This document shows positions 27,706 to 36,314 of a DNA stretch of 64,000 bases, piece by piece (position 1 is the first letter of the stretch; each line of letters starts with the position of its first letter). The notes under the pieces were generated by a model. It had not been told where the DNA came from. It was given only the letters and a program-made list of their open reading frames with translations, and did no database searches. The position numbers were made by a program, and so were the translations under genes. This DNA comes from Novilysobacter_A longmucuonensis (GTDB lineage Bacteria > Pseudomonadota > Gammaproteobacteria > Xanthomonadales > Xanthomonadaceae), in assembly GCF_046600735.1 (NCBI RefSeq), contig NZ_JBJMAW010000004.1, forward strand, positions 186,001-250,000, in the 5' to 3' direction.

Positions 27706-28386
27706 CTACGGCCCGGGAGGCCTTGGCGGCAAGGCCTGCAATGCGGGCATCTCGCCGGTCCGGTGTTGCGCCGCCAGCGCCATCCGGCCACTGATCCCTT
27801 CGCGCGAAAACACGTGATGCAGATGGGTCTTGACCGTCTCGGGGCTGATGCCCAGCAGCCGGCCGATCTGCTTGTTGCTCAGCCCGCGCGCGACGCAGTG
27901 CACGATTTCGCGCTGGCGATCGGTCAACCGCGGCCAGTCTTCGACCAGCAGACGATCTGCGACCGCGCTGAACTCCACGCGGATACTTTCATCCAGAAAC
28001 GCTTGCAGCAGCAGAGCCGACTCCACCGCGAATAGCCCCGAGCTGACTGCGCGGACTGCGCGCAGGACCACCTCGGGCGTCGCAAGTTTATCCAGGCAAC
28101 CGCTGCCGCCGGCCTGCACCGTGCGACGCAACAGGGTTGCGTCCGGATTGCGGTGGAAGTGCAGACGCGTCGGTTGCCGCGCATGCAGCCGACGGCACAA
28201 TCGCCCGGTTGCCGGATCGTCGCCATCGAGCAGCCACACCGCGCCTTGCGGGCACCGCGCCTGGGCCACCGCATCGGCATCGCAGGCCCCGCACCAGGAC
28301 AACTCGCCGCGCACGGCCACCGCCCGCTCCATCCGCAGCCGCCAGCTGCGATCGCTCCCGATGACCAGAATCGGCACCTTTCCCAT
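27706..28386 (-). CDS. LuxR-family response regulator with degenerate receiver
   Basis: A 226-residue DNA-binding regulator. The C-terminal LuxR/GerE helix-turn-helix is clear: LTDRQREIVHCVARGLSNKQIGRLLGISPETVKTHLHHVF (about residues 153-192). The N-terminal half (PILVIGSD..., AVWLLDGDDP, GGSGCLDKLATPEVVLRAVRAV) has the spacing of a receiver domain. The acidic phosphorylation pocket is incomplete, so control by phosphorylation is doubtful. No kinase gene is adjacent. It is divergent from the large secreted protein gene and may regulate it. Start at ATG 28,386. Confidence 0.85.
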   Translation of the reverse strand: MGKVPILVIGSDRSWRLRMERAVAVRGELSWCGACDADAVAQARCPQGAVWLLDGDDPATGRLCRRLHARQPTRLHFHRNPDATLLRRTVQAGGSGCLDKLATPEVVLRAVRAVSSGLFAVESALLLQAFLDESIRVEFSAVADRLLVEDWPRLTDRQREIVHCVARGLSNKQIGRLLGISPETVKTHLHHVFSREGISGRMALAAQHRTGEMPALQALPPRPPGP

Positions 28387-28601
28387 TGCGCTGGCCCTAC
28401 TGCCCGGCAGGGAACGACGTCCTGCACGCCACATTTTCTGAACGGCGTCCGCGGTCGCGTGCGGCCAGTCCGCGCGTCACCCGTACGTCCGCACCTCACC
28501 CATGCGGGTGATTCAAAACCTCACGTGAACAGAAGATTCTGGCGGCACGTCCGATCGGGGGGGCGACTTGGACGTCCCCCCCTTGCAACCGGACTACTGC
28601 G

Positions 28602-30473
28602 ATGAAAACACCTGGACAATCCCGCCTCTGGCGCAGACGCGCCCTGGCGGCACTGCTGGCCTCCGGGCTGGCGATCCCCCTGGCCGTGCTTTCGGTCTCC
28701 AACGGCAATATTTTCGAGATCGAAGGCGACGCCAGCTTCAGCGGCTCCGGTGACGACTGGGAAAATATCGCCGCCGCCCGCCCTGGCTCCGGCGTCAGCC
28801 TCGATAACAAGTCGATCGCCTTCACCTTCCAGAGCGACGGCATCGGCGAGACCGATACCGGTTTCACCGGCGGCGGTTCCAAGGACGTGCGCGACCTCGA
28901 CCTGTGGCAACACACCACCGGCCAGGTCAGCCCGATCAAGAACGAGATCGGGCACGCGTTCGCCGCCGCCTACATCGATCCGGCCGACGACCACCTGCAC
29001 ATCTACTTCGGCCTGGACCGCTCCGGCTCGGGTGGCGATGCCGCGACCGGGTTCTGGTTCTTCAAGGACAAGGTCAGCCTGGGGTCGAACGGCTCGTTCA
29101 ATGGCCGGCACACCATCGGCGACATCCTGATCACCTCCGACTATGTCCAGGGCGGCACGATCGGCGAGGTCAACGTGTATCGCTGGATCGGCGGGCAGAA
29201 GCCGCTGGAGATTGTCGGCTCATCGACCACCCTCGGCGGCAGCACCGTCGGCGACCGCTTCTGCCTCGAGGGCGGCAAGCCGCTGGCCTGTGCGGCATCG
29301 AACTCCGGCGTGGAACCGGTGCCGGATTCCTGGAGCGATTATTTCTATCGCGAAGGCGGCACCTTCGAGAAGCGCCTGCAGTTCCCCGAGCGGACCTTCT
29401 TCGAAGGCGGCATCGACATGACCCAGGTGTTCGGTGAAGGCGAAACACCGTGTTTCAGCTCGTTCATGGCGATGACCCGCACCTCGGCGTCGACGTCGGC
29501 CCAGCTCAAGGACTTCGCGCTGGGCGACTTCAGCCTGTGCGACATGGCGGTGGCCAAGGCCTGCATGGTCGAGCCGGACGTGAGTCCGATCGTCAACCCC
29601 GACGGCACCAGCATCCACACCAAGTTCCGGGTCCGCATCAGCAACCCGGGCGCCGGTGCGATCAACGACGTGCAACTGCTCGAGACCGCGCTGCTGGGCG
29701 GGACCTCCGGCAACAGCTGCGCGCTGACTGCGGTCGACATCCCGTCCGGCAGCGGCACCCCCGCCAGTCCGGCCCTGGTGATCCCGAGCGGAGGCCTGGC
29801 ACTGAGCACCGGCGTCGCGGTCGAGGTGGCGCAGACCATCAACCGCAAGAGCTACATCGACGCCACCGTCGAATGCGACTCGATGTCCAATCCGTTCCTC
29901 AACAAGGTCGAGGCTCGCTCGAGCAGTTCCGCCGGCGCACCGCCGGACCTGATCCGCACCTACGACATCGTCAAGGGCAGCGGAGATGAATGCCCCGCCA
30001 CCATCTCCCCGATGCTGTCGGTCGAGAAGGACTGCGTGGGTGACGGGGTCCGGCTGGTCAATACCAGCGACGGGATGCTGGCACGCGCCTGCTTCACGAT
30101 CGAGATCGCCAACACCGGCGATGTGCAGCTCAACGACCTGGAAGTCGACGACCCGCGGATGAGTGCCGTCTCGCTGGTGCCGTCCGGCACCAGCCTTGGG
30201 CCACAGGGCTCGGCGAACGACTCGATCCTGCTGGGCGGTGACAGTGACAACAGCGGCACGATCGACGCCGACGAGGAGCTGTGCTTCAACGCCGCAGGAC
30301 CCGACGGCGGCGTGACCGACCCGGCATTGGCCAAGTTCGAGAACATCGTCAATGTCTCGGCGGTGCCGGCCCTGCTGAATCCCGATGTCCCGGCCGAGGA
30401 CCAGTTGCAGTACCAGACCGCATCGGATGAATGCCCGTTGTGCCCCTGCGTGAACTGCAACGGCAGCCCGTGA
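28602..30473 (+). CDS. Large secreted protein of unknown function with EF-hand-like motif
   Basis: Not recognised as a named family. The 623-residue product has a signal peptide (about residues 1-32: basic start, then ALAALLASGLAIPLAVLSVS). The N-terminal half resembles a secreted beta-sandwich with a conserved-looking ENIAAARPGSGVSL...HIYFGLDRSGSGGDAATGFWFFK core. Two DUF11-like beta domains follow (about 325-440 and 465-610), each with paired cysteines. An EF-hand-like calcium loop DSDNSGTIDADEE lies near 545-557, and the C-terminus is cysteine-rich (CPLCPCVNC). It is likely an extracellular or outer-surface protein, stabilised by disulfides and calcium. Confidence 0.8.
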   Translation: MKTPGQSRLWRRRALAALLASGLAIPLAVLSVSNGNIFEIEGDASFSGSGDDWENIAAARPGSGVSLDNKSIAFTFQSDGIGETDTGFTGGGSKDVRDLDLWQHTTGQVSPIKNEIGHAFAAAYIDPADDHLHIYFGLDRSGSGGDAATGFWFFKDKVSLGSNGSFNGRHTIGDILITSDYVQGGTIGEVNVYRWIGGQKPLEIVGSSTTLGGSTVGDRFCLEGGKPLACAASNSGVEPVPDSWSDYFYREGGTFEKRLQFPERTFFEGGIDMTQVFGEGETPCFSSFMAMTRTSASTSAQLKDFALGDFSLCDMAVAKACMVEPDVSPIVNPDGTSIHTKFRVRISNPGAGAINDVQLLETALLGGTSGNSCALTAVDIPSGSGTPASPALVIPSGGLALSTGVAVEVAQTINRKSYIDATVECDSMSNPFLNKVEARSSSSAGAPPDLIRTYDIVKGSGDECPATISPMLSVEKDCVGDGVRLVNTSDGMLARACFTIEIANTGDVQLNDLEVDDPRMSAVSLVPSGTSLGPQGSANDSILLGGDSDNSGTIDADEELCFNAAGPDGGVTDPALAKFENIVNVSAVPALLNPDVPAEDQLQYQTASDECPLCPCVNCNGSP

Positions 30474-30594
30474 AGCGGCTTGCCCGAGCGGTCGACTGAC
30501 CGATCGCGCGGCTAAAGGCCACCGGCGGGGCAACGGCGACGTTGCCCCGCCGGTTTCGCGTGTGTGCACCCGGACCGCCCTGTATGCCGAGGCT

Positions 30595-30701
30595 GTAGAG
30601 CCGAGCTTGCTCGGCACATCGCCTTAGCGGGCCCGCACCCTCCGAACTTGCCCGATAAATCGCCAGCGGACCCGCACGCTGCCGAGCAAGCTCGGCACTA
30701 C
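30595..30701. repeat. REP pair, family A, after the secreted-protein gene
   Basis: An inverted pair of GAGCCGAGCTTGCTCGGC and GCCGAGCAAGCTCGGC, about 70 bp apart. The right arm overlaps the 3' end of the antiporter gene and supplies its stop codon (CTA at 30,698-30,700 on the plus strand). Confidence 0.8.
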
Positions 30702-32041
30702 GCTGGCGGCGATTCCGCCGCCCCGCTGCGCCTCGGCCACGCGATGAAGCCGACCGCGACCACCGCCAGCAACCAGCAGTAATAGACCTTGCCGGCGATC
30801 GCGAGCGGCGACAGCCCGGCCAGTGAACCGGCCAGCAGGATCTGCGCCCCGTACGGCAGCACCCCCTGCATCACGCAGGAAAAGATATCCAGCAGGCTCG
30901 CCGAGCGCCGCGGGGTGATGTCGTGGCGCTGGGCGATGTCGCGGGCAAGATCGCCGCTGATCAGGATCGCGACGGTGTTGTTGGCGGTCAGCACATCGCC
31001 GCCGGCCGCCAGCGCGGCGATGCTGACCTCGCCCGCGCGGCGTCCGCGGTGGCCCCGGGCGAACCGGGCGATCGCCGCGGCCAGCCACTCCAGCCCGCCC
31101 GCGGCCCGGATCAGCGCGGCCAGGCCGCCGATCAGCAGCGCCAGCAGGGTGATCTCCACCATGCTCTCGAAGCCGAGGTAAATGTCGCCGGTGAAGCTCA
31201 CCAGGTCATAGCCCGGACCAGACGCAAAGCCGGCGACGGCCGCCAGTGCGATGCCCAGTGCAAGCACCAGCACCACGTTGAGCCCGACCAGGGCCAGCGC
31301 CAGCACCACCAGGTAGGGCAGCACCAGCCACGGCGAGGCCGCGTCGGGCGCGACCACCGGGGCGGCATCGCCCAGCACCGCCAGCAGCGCCATCGTCGCC
31401 ACGGCCGCAGGCAGCGCGATCTTGAAGTTCTCGCGGAACTTGTCGCGCATCCGGCAGCCCTGGCTGCGGGTGGTGGCGATGGTGGTGTCGGATATCACCG
31501 ACAGGTTGTCGCCGAACATCGCCCCACCAACCACCGCGCCCAGCACCAGCGCCCCATCGAGCCCCGCCGCATCGGCCACGCCCAGCGCGATGGGCACCAC
31601 CGCGGCGATCGTGCCCATGGAGGTGCCGATGGACAGCGCGACGAAACAGGCGACCAGGAACAGGCCCGGCAGGATCAGCGCCGGCGGCAGCGCACCCAGG
31701 CCCAGCGCGACCACCGCATCCACCGCGCCGACCGCGCGCGACACCGCCGCGAACGCACCGGCCAGCAGGAACACCAGGCACATCAGCATGATGTTGCTGT
31801 GGCCCATGCCGGCCAGCAATGTCTCCAGCGGCGCGATCCCGCGACGCCACGCCAGCCACGCCCCCAGCGCCAGCGCGGGCAGGATCGCGACCGGCGCGCG
31901 CAACTGGTAGAAGCCCATCGTCTCGCCTTGGGCCGTGTAGTACATGCCGGCGCCGAAGAACAGCGCCAGGAACACCAGCAACGGCGTCAGGGCGAGCGCG
32001 CTCGGCGCGGCGGGCGGAGCAGGCCGCACCGGATCATTCAT
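30698..32041 (-). CDS. NhaC-family Na+/H+ antiporter
   Basis: A 447-residue polytopic inner-membrane protein with about 11 hydrophobic helices. NhaC-type features include CFVALSIGTSMGTIAAVVPIA, VLGAVVGGAMFGDNLSVISDTTIATTRSQGCRMRDKFREN (about residues 165-205) and AALAAGGDVLTANNTVAILISG. It probably exchanges Na+ for H+; other organic anion/Na+ exchange is possible in this superfamily. Start ATG 32,041; the frame extends upstream without homology. The last codons and stop fall inside a REP element. Confidence 0.88.
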   Translation of the reverse strand: MNDPVRPAPPAAPSALALTPLLVFLALFFGAGMYYTAQGETMGFYQLRAPVAILPALALGAWLAWRRGIAPLETLLAGMGHSNIMLMCLVFLLAGAFAAVSRAVGAVDAVVALGLGALPPALILPGLFLVACFVALSIGTSMGTIAAVVPIALGVADAAGLDGALVLGAVVGGAMFGDNLSVISDTTIATTRSQGCRMRDKFRENFKIALPAAVATMALLAVLGDAAPVVAPDAASPWLVLPYLVVLALALVGLNVVLVLALGIALAAVAGFASGPGYDLVSFTGDIYLGFESMVEITLLALLIGGLAALIRAAGGLEWLAAAIARFARGHRGRRAGEVSIAALAAGGDVLTANNTVAILISGDLARDIAQRHDITPRRSASLLDIFSCVMQGVLPYGAQILLAGSLAGLSPLAIAGKVYYCWLLAVVAVGFIAWPRRSGAAESPPA

Positions 32042-32157
32042 CGCTTTATCCGAATGGAAAGAAACGCGGATTCTGCGGTGCTTCACCGGGCTTGTCGAGT
32101 GCGGAAACGGGATGCGCGAAGGGGCGGCCGCGCGCAACACCCGTGGTGCCGCGGGCG

Positions 32158-32362
32158 CAGTGCCCTTCTCCCGCGGGCGGGAGAAGGTGCCCGAAGGGCG
32201 GATGAGGGCTGCGACGACACAACGGCACGCGGGTTGGCCGTTCGCGTAGCACCCGTGGTGTCGCGTGCCCTCACCCCAGCCCTCTCCCGCCAGCGGGAGG
32301 GGGGCTGAAAGCCGGCGCGCGAGCGCTGTGCCCTTCTCCCGCGGGCGGGTGAGGGGCCGCCA
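32158..32362. repeat. Dispersed repeats, family D (CTCTCCCGC...GCGGGAGAGGG)
   Basis: Three related palindromic stretches with CCCTTCTCCCGCGGGCGGG and CCCTCACCCCAGCCCTCTCC-type units. They fill the 324-bp gap between the antiporter gene and the isocitrate dehydrogenase gene. No gene is visible here. Another copy lies inside mfd at 51,290-51,372. Confidence 0.8.
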
Positions 32363-32365
32363 GGA

Positions 32366-33373
32366 TCAGACCCGGCTGGCGATCGCCTTGGCGAAATCCA
32401 TCGTGTTGCCGTCGCCGCCCAGGTCCGGGGTCAGCGAGTCCTTGGCTTCGAGCGTGGCGACAATGGCGTCGCGCAGCCGCGCCGCCTTGTCCGGCAGGCC
32501 GAGGTGGTCGAGCATCTGCACCGCGCCGAGCAGCAACGCGCAGGGGTTGGCGATGCCCTGCCCGGCGATGTCGGGTGCACTGCCGTGCACGGCTTCGAAG
32601 ATCGCCGCGTCGGTGCCGATGTTGGCACCCGGCGCCAGCCCGAGGCCGCCGACCAGGCCCGCGCACAGGTCGGAGATGATGTCGCCGAACAGGTTGGTGG
32701 TCACGATGACGTCGAACTGCTCCGGGCGCATCACCAGCTGCATGCAGGTGTTGTCGACGATCATCTCGTTGCATTCGATGTCGGGGTACTCCGCGGCCAC
32801 GCCGCGCGCGGTCCTGAGGAACAGGCCCGAGGTCGACTTCAGGATGTTGGCCTTGTGCACCACGGTGACCTTCTTGCGGCCGGTTCTGCGGGCCAGTTCG
32901 AAGGCGTAGCGCACGATGCGCTCGGAGCCGCGGCGGGTGGTGCGGGTGATCGAGGTGGCTGTCTCGCCGTCCTCCGACAGTGCCTGCCCTTCGGCGCTGT
33001 AGGCGCCTTCGGTGTTCTCGCGCACGGTGATCAGGTCGACCCCCGAGCCGAAACGCGAACGGGTGTTGGCGAACGACCGGGCCGGACGCACGTTGGCGTA
33101 CAGGTCGAAACGCTTGCGCAGCTCGACGTTGATCGAGGAGAACCCCTCCCCGACCGGCGTGGTCAGCGGGCTCTTGAGCGCGACGCGATTCTTGCGGATC
33201 GAGTCCATGGTCGCCTGCGGCAGCAGCTCGCCGTGTTTTTCCAGCGCGGCGAGGCCGGCGTCGGCGCCTTCGTACTGCAGGCCGAGCTGCATCGCGTCGA
33301 GCACGTGCAGGGTGGCGTCCATGATTTCGGGGCCGATTCCGTCGCCACGGATGACCGTAATGGTTTGCGTCAT
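32366..33373 (-). CDS. NAD-dependent isocitrate dehydrogenase
   Basis: Oxidatively decarboxylates isocitrate to 2-oxoglutarate in the TCA cycle. The 335-residue product is of the short, NAD-type isocitrate/isopropylmalate dehydrogenase family. Visible motifs: TVIRGDGIGPEIMDAT (N-terminus), RENTEGAYSAEG (substrate loop; Tyr and Ser/Glu context), KKVTVVHKANILKSTSG (catalytic Lys), TTNLFGDIISDLCAGLVGGLG (metal Asp) and EAVHGSAPDIAGQGIANP (NAD site). Isopropylmalate dehydrogenase is less likely given the KSPLTTPVGEGFSSINVELRK segment typical of NAD-IDH. Start ATG 33,373. Confidence 0.9.
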   Translation of the reverse strand: MTQTITVIRGDGIGPEIMDATLHVLDAMQLGLQYEGADAGLAALEKHGELLPQATMDSIRKNRVALKSPLTTPVGEGFSSINVELRKRFDLYANVRPARSFANTRSRFGSGVDLITVRENTEGAYSAEGQALSEDGETATSITRTTRRGSERIVRYAFELARRTGRKKVTVVHKANILKSTSGLFLRTARGVAAEYPDIECNEMIVDNTCMQLVMRPEQFDVIVTTNLFGDIISDLCAGLVGGLGLAPGANIGTDAAIFEAVHGSAPDIAGQGIANPCALLLGAVQMLDHLGLPDKAARLRDAIVATLEAKDSLTPDLGGDGNTMDFAKAIASRV

Positions 33374-33524
33374 TGGGGGATTTCCAGCTGTTGGCCACCG
33401 CAAGTGCGACGTACGGCGGCGTGTGTGAGCCGGGGAATTATGCCGCGCCGCGGCCCCACTTCACAGACCCCGCGGCGGTAACAGGCGGTCCCGCGCGGCA
33501 GGCCGCCCTCCACGCGGCTCGGTG

Positions 33525-33965
33525 CTAGCCGTGTTCGTGCGCCGTCGGCGCCTGCGCCTGGCCCTGCTCCAGCCCGTCGAGGAATTCCACCGCGCGGCGC
33601 ATGTGCGGGATCACGATGCTGCCGCCGACCACCAGCCCGACCGAGAACGCCTCGAACATCTCCTCGCGGCTGACCCCGGCCTGCCGGCACTGGGCCACGT
33701 GGTAGCTGATGCAGTCGTCGCAGCGCAGCACCATCGAGGCGACCAGGCCAAGCAGCTCCTTGGTCTTGAGGTCGAGCGCGCCGGGCTGGTAGGTCTGCGT
33801 GTCGAGCGCGAAGAAGCGCCGCACCACCTGGTTGGGCTCGGCCAGGATGCGCTCGTTCATGCGTTTGCGGTAGGCGCTGAACTCGGCCGCCCGGCTGTCA
33901 CCCGATGCGCTGCTTTCACCCGGGGCGCGGTCCTCGTCGCCGGGGCCGGACGCACCGCCGTTCAT
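33525..33965 (-). CDS. AhpD-like / carboxymuconolactone decarboxylase-fold protein
   Basis: A 146-residue protein with the AhpD-type redox motif MVLRCDDCISYHVAQC (Cys82, Cys85, His89) on an all-helical CMD fold, and KTKELLGLVASMVL before it. Such proteins act as small peroxidase/disulfide reductase partners or decarboxylases; the CxxC and the coupled glutaredoxin gene favour a redox role. The N-terminal 25 residues are low-complexity Gly/Ser/Asp. Its ATG overlaps the stop of the glutaredoxin gene (ATGA). Confidence 0.85.
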   Translation of the reverse strand: MNGGASGPGDEDRAPGESSASGDSRAAEFSAYRKRMNERILAEPNQVVRRFFALDTQTYQPGALDLKTKELLGLVASMVLRCDDCISYHVAQCRQAGVSREEMFEAFSVGLVVGGSIVIPHMRRAVEFLDGLEQGQAQAPTAHEHG

Positions 33966-34255
33966 GCTTCGCCCGCCAGCAGCGGTTCCAGACCACCCTG
34001 GCGATGCAGCGCGATCAGGTCGTCGTAGCCGCCGACGTGGGTCTGGCCGATGAAAATCTGCGGCACGCTGGTGCGGCGTGTCGAGGCGACCATGCGCTCG
34101 CGCGCGCCCGGATCCAGGTCGATGCGCACCTCGGTCCAGGACTGGCCCTTGCTCTTGAGGAAATTCTTGGCCGCCACGCAATAGGGGCAGATTGCGCTGC
34201 TGTAGATCGTGATCGCGGGGGCATTGTCGTCTGCGGGGGTGGCTGGATCGCTCAA
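33962..34255 (-). CDS. grxC: Glutaredoxin (GrxC-type)
   Basis: A glutathione-dependent disulfide reductase of about 97 residues. The active site is CPYC (Cys23, Cys26) in ITIYSSAICPYCVAAKNFL. The TSVPQIFIGQTHVGGYDDLIAL segment has the cis-Pro and GSH-binding residues. There is no ATG in place: the TTG at 34,255 is used, with GGAG about 9 bases upstream. A distant ATG at 34,375 would add an unrelated leader. It is translationally coupled to the AhpD-like gene; together they look like a small thiol-redox operon. Confidence 0.92.
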   Translation of the reverse strand: MSDPATPADDNAPAITIYSSAICPYCVAAKNFLKSKGQSWTEVRIDLDPGARERMVASTRRTSVPQIFIGQTHVGGYDDLIALHRQGGLEPLLAGEA

Positions 34256-34465
34256 GGCGGTGCTCCGGTGTGAACCTGTAGTGTGTGGTGTGGTCGAATA
34301 TGGGTTCGCCACGGCGGCATTTCCAGTCCGCGCGCAAACCGGCAAGCCGGCGTGCCGATAATGGACTTCACCCACGGGTGAAGGTTAACCGCCGATTCAC
34401 CCCGCTCCGCAGATGGTGGCCGCACCTGCGGCTCCCACCGCGCCCCACCCGCCCTGGAGCTTGCC

Positions 34466-36046
34466 TTGCGCCGCATCGCCCTGTTCACCGCCGCCCTCAC
34501 CCTGGCCATCGCCAGCGTCTGTGCACCCGCGCAGGAATCGCGGCTGCCCGACATCGGCTCCTCGGCCGGCACACTGCTGAGCCCCACCGAGCAGGAGGAA
34601 TACGGCGAGATGTTCCTGGCGCAACTGCGCCACTACGACTACATCCTTGAAGATCCGCTGATCGACCACTGGCTCGATACGCTGGGCACGCGTCTGGCCG
34701 CCAACAGCGACCAGCCGGGCCAACCGTTCACCTTCTTCATGCTGCGGCAGCGCCAGATCAACGCGTTCGCCACCCTCGGCGGTTACATCGGGGTCAACGC
34801 CGGATTGGTGCTCGAGGCCGACCGCGAGGACGAGGTGGCCGCGGTGCTGTCGCACGAGATCGCCCACGTCACCCAGCTGCACGTGCTGCGCGGGGTCGAG
34901 CGTGCGCAGAAGGACCAGTTGCCGATCCTGCTGGGCATGCTCGGTGCGATCGTCGCCGCGCAGGCGGCTGGCGGGCGCTCCGGCGACAACGCCGCGCAGG
35001 CGGCGATCATCTCGGCGATGGGCCTGGCCCAGCAGCGCCAGATCGACTACACCCGCTCCAACGAGCACGAGGCCGACCGGCTCGGCATCCAGACCCTCTC
35101 GCGCAGCCGCTACGACACCCAGGCGATGGCCGACTTCTTCGAGAAGATGCTGGTCGCCTCGCGCACCAACGCCGCCGGCTACTACGACACCCCCGACTAC
35201 CTGATGACCCACCCGGTCACGACTACCCGCATCGGCGAGGCCAAATCGCGATCGCAGCAGATCGCACGCGCACCGGCCGGTTACTTCGGCGACGTCGGCC
35301 GCAGCGACAACCCCCTGCTGCCCGGCGGATTCGCCTTGTCGAGCAGCGCCCCGGCCGCCGGCGGCACTGGCGATTTCGAGTTCGCCCGCGAGCGGCTGCG
35401 CGTGCTCAGTGCCGACACCGCCTCGGCCGCGATCCGCGAGTACCGGCAACTGCGCGTGGCCGGCGGGCTGAGCCCGGCGCAGCGCTACGGCCATGCGATT
35501 GCGCTGCTGCGTGACAATCAGTCGGCGGCGGCGGCCAAGCACCTGACCGAGCTGCTGGACGAGCGCCCGGACCACCTGTGGCTGAAGCTCGCCCTGGGCC
35601 AGGCGGAGGCACGCAGCGGCAAGGCCGAGTCGGCCGATGCCATTTTCAACGCCCTGCTGCGCCAGGGCCCGCACAACCGCGCGGTCGCGCTGACCTACGC
35701 CGACGTGCTGGGCGAGCGCAACACCGTCGAAGCCGGCCAACGCGCGCAGGCGGTGCTGCGCCCGTTGCTGGGCCGCTCGGCGGAGGACGCGGTATTCCAC
35801 CGCACCTTCGCCCGCGCCAGCGACATCGCCGGCGACCCGGTGCGCGCCGGCGAGGCCCACGCCGAGGCGGCCTTCCTCAGTGGCCGCGCGGAACAGGCGC
35901 TGGTGCAGCTGAAGACGCTGAAGAAGCGACCGGAAGTCGACTACTACGCGCGCGCCCGGATCGAGTCGCGCATCGCCGCGATCACCCCGATCGTGCTCGA
36001 GCTGCGCCGCCAGGGCATCCGCGACGAAGACCTGCGCCGACGTTGA
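34466..36046 (+). CDS. Periplasmic M48-family metalloprotease with TPR-like C-terminus (BepA/YfgC-like)
   Basis: A 526-residue secreted protease/chaperone that in relatives polices outer-membrane protein (LptD, BAM) assembly. A signal peptide covers about residues 1-22 (cleavage after APA). The zinc motif HEIAH is at residues 130-134, the third ligand is Glu in SNEHEADRLG, and a TPR-like C-terminal domain runs from about 320. The start is TTG at 34,466, with GGAG 7 bases upstream; no ATG fits. Divergent from grxC. Repeat elements follow the stop. Confidence 0.9.
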   Translation: MRRIALFTAALTLAIASVCAPAQESRLPDIGSSAGTLLSPTEQEEYGEMFLAQLRHYDYILEDPLIDHWLDTLGTRLAANSDQPGQPFTFFMLRQRQINAFATLGGYIGVNAGLVLEADREDEVAAVLSHEIAHVTQLHVLRGVERAQKDQLPILLGMLGAIVAAQAAGGRSGDNAAQAAIISAMGLAQQRQIDYTRSNEHEADRLGIQTLSRSRYDTQAMADFFEKMLVASRTNAAGYYDTPDYLMTHPVTTTRIGEAKSRSQQIARAPAGYFGDVGRSDNPLLPGGFALSSSAPAAGGTGDFEFARERLRVLSADTASAAIREYRQLRVAGGLSPAQRYGHAIALLRDNQSAAAAKHLTELLDERPDHLWLKLALGQAEARSGKAESADAIFNALLRQGPHNRAVALTYADVLGERNTVEAGQRAQAVLRPLLGRSAEDAVFHRTFARASDIAGDPVRAGEAHAEAAFLSGRAEQALVQLKTLKKRPEVDYYARARIESRIAAITPIVLELRRQGIRDEDLRRR

Positions 36047-36057
36047 ATCGGCGGCTG

Positions 36058-36204
36058 CGCCGCCTGGTAAGTCGGCCGCGCGCGGCCTGTAAGTCGCTCG
36101 CTGCGCGAGCTGTAAATGGTCAGGATTCGTAGGCTGGGCCTGCCAAGCCCAGCGTTTTTTCCGTACGCTCCGGGTGCTGGGCTTGGCAGCCCAGCCTACA
36201 AAAG
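36058..36204. repeat. Dispersed repeats, family C, second copy
   Basis: TAAGTCGGCCGC- and TAAGTCGCTCGCTGCGCGAG-type palindromes are followed by the inverted pair GTAGGCTGGGCCTGCCAAGC / GCTTGGCAGCCCAGCCTAC. It has the same two-part design as 15,955-16,168. Located between the M48 protease gene and phoB. Confidence 0.8.
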
Positions 36205-36248
36205 CGGACTGCATCGAAACCGCTCTACCCTGCAGCGCCGGAAGCACG

Positions 36249-36266
36249 CTGTCACCACCACGTCAC
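36249..36266 (+). promoter_or_regulatory. Candidate Pho box upstream of phoB
   Basis: CTGTCACCACCACGTCAC consists of two 7-mers (CTGTCAC and ACGTCAC) spaced 11 bases apart, the arrangement of PhoB-binding sites. It lies 49 bases before the phoB start, so phoB autoregulation is plausible. Confidence 0.45.
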
Positions 36267-36314
36267 AAAACGGTAGTGTACTGGCGGCGTTGAAAAACCT
36301 GCTCCGGTGACCGC

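Noticed and set aside
34397..36247. Long minus-strand frame opposite the M48 protease
   Set aside because: Antisense shadow with low-complexity His/Gly/Arg content.
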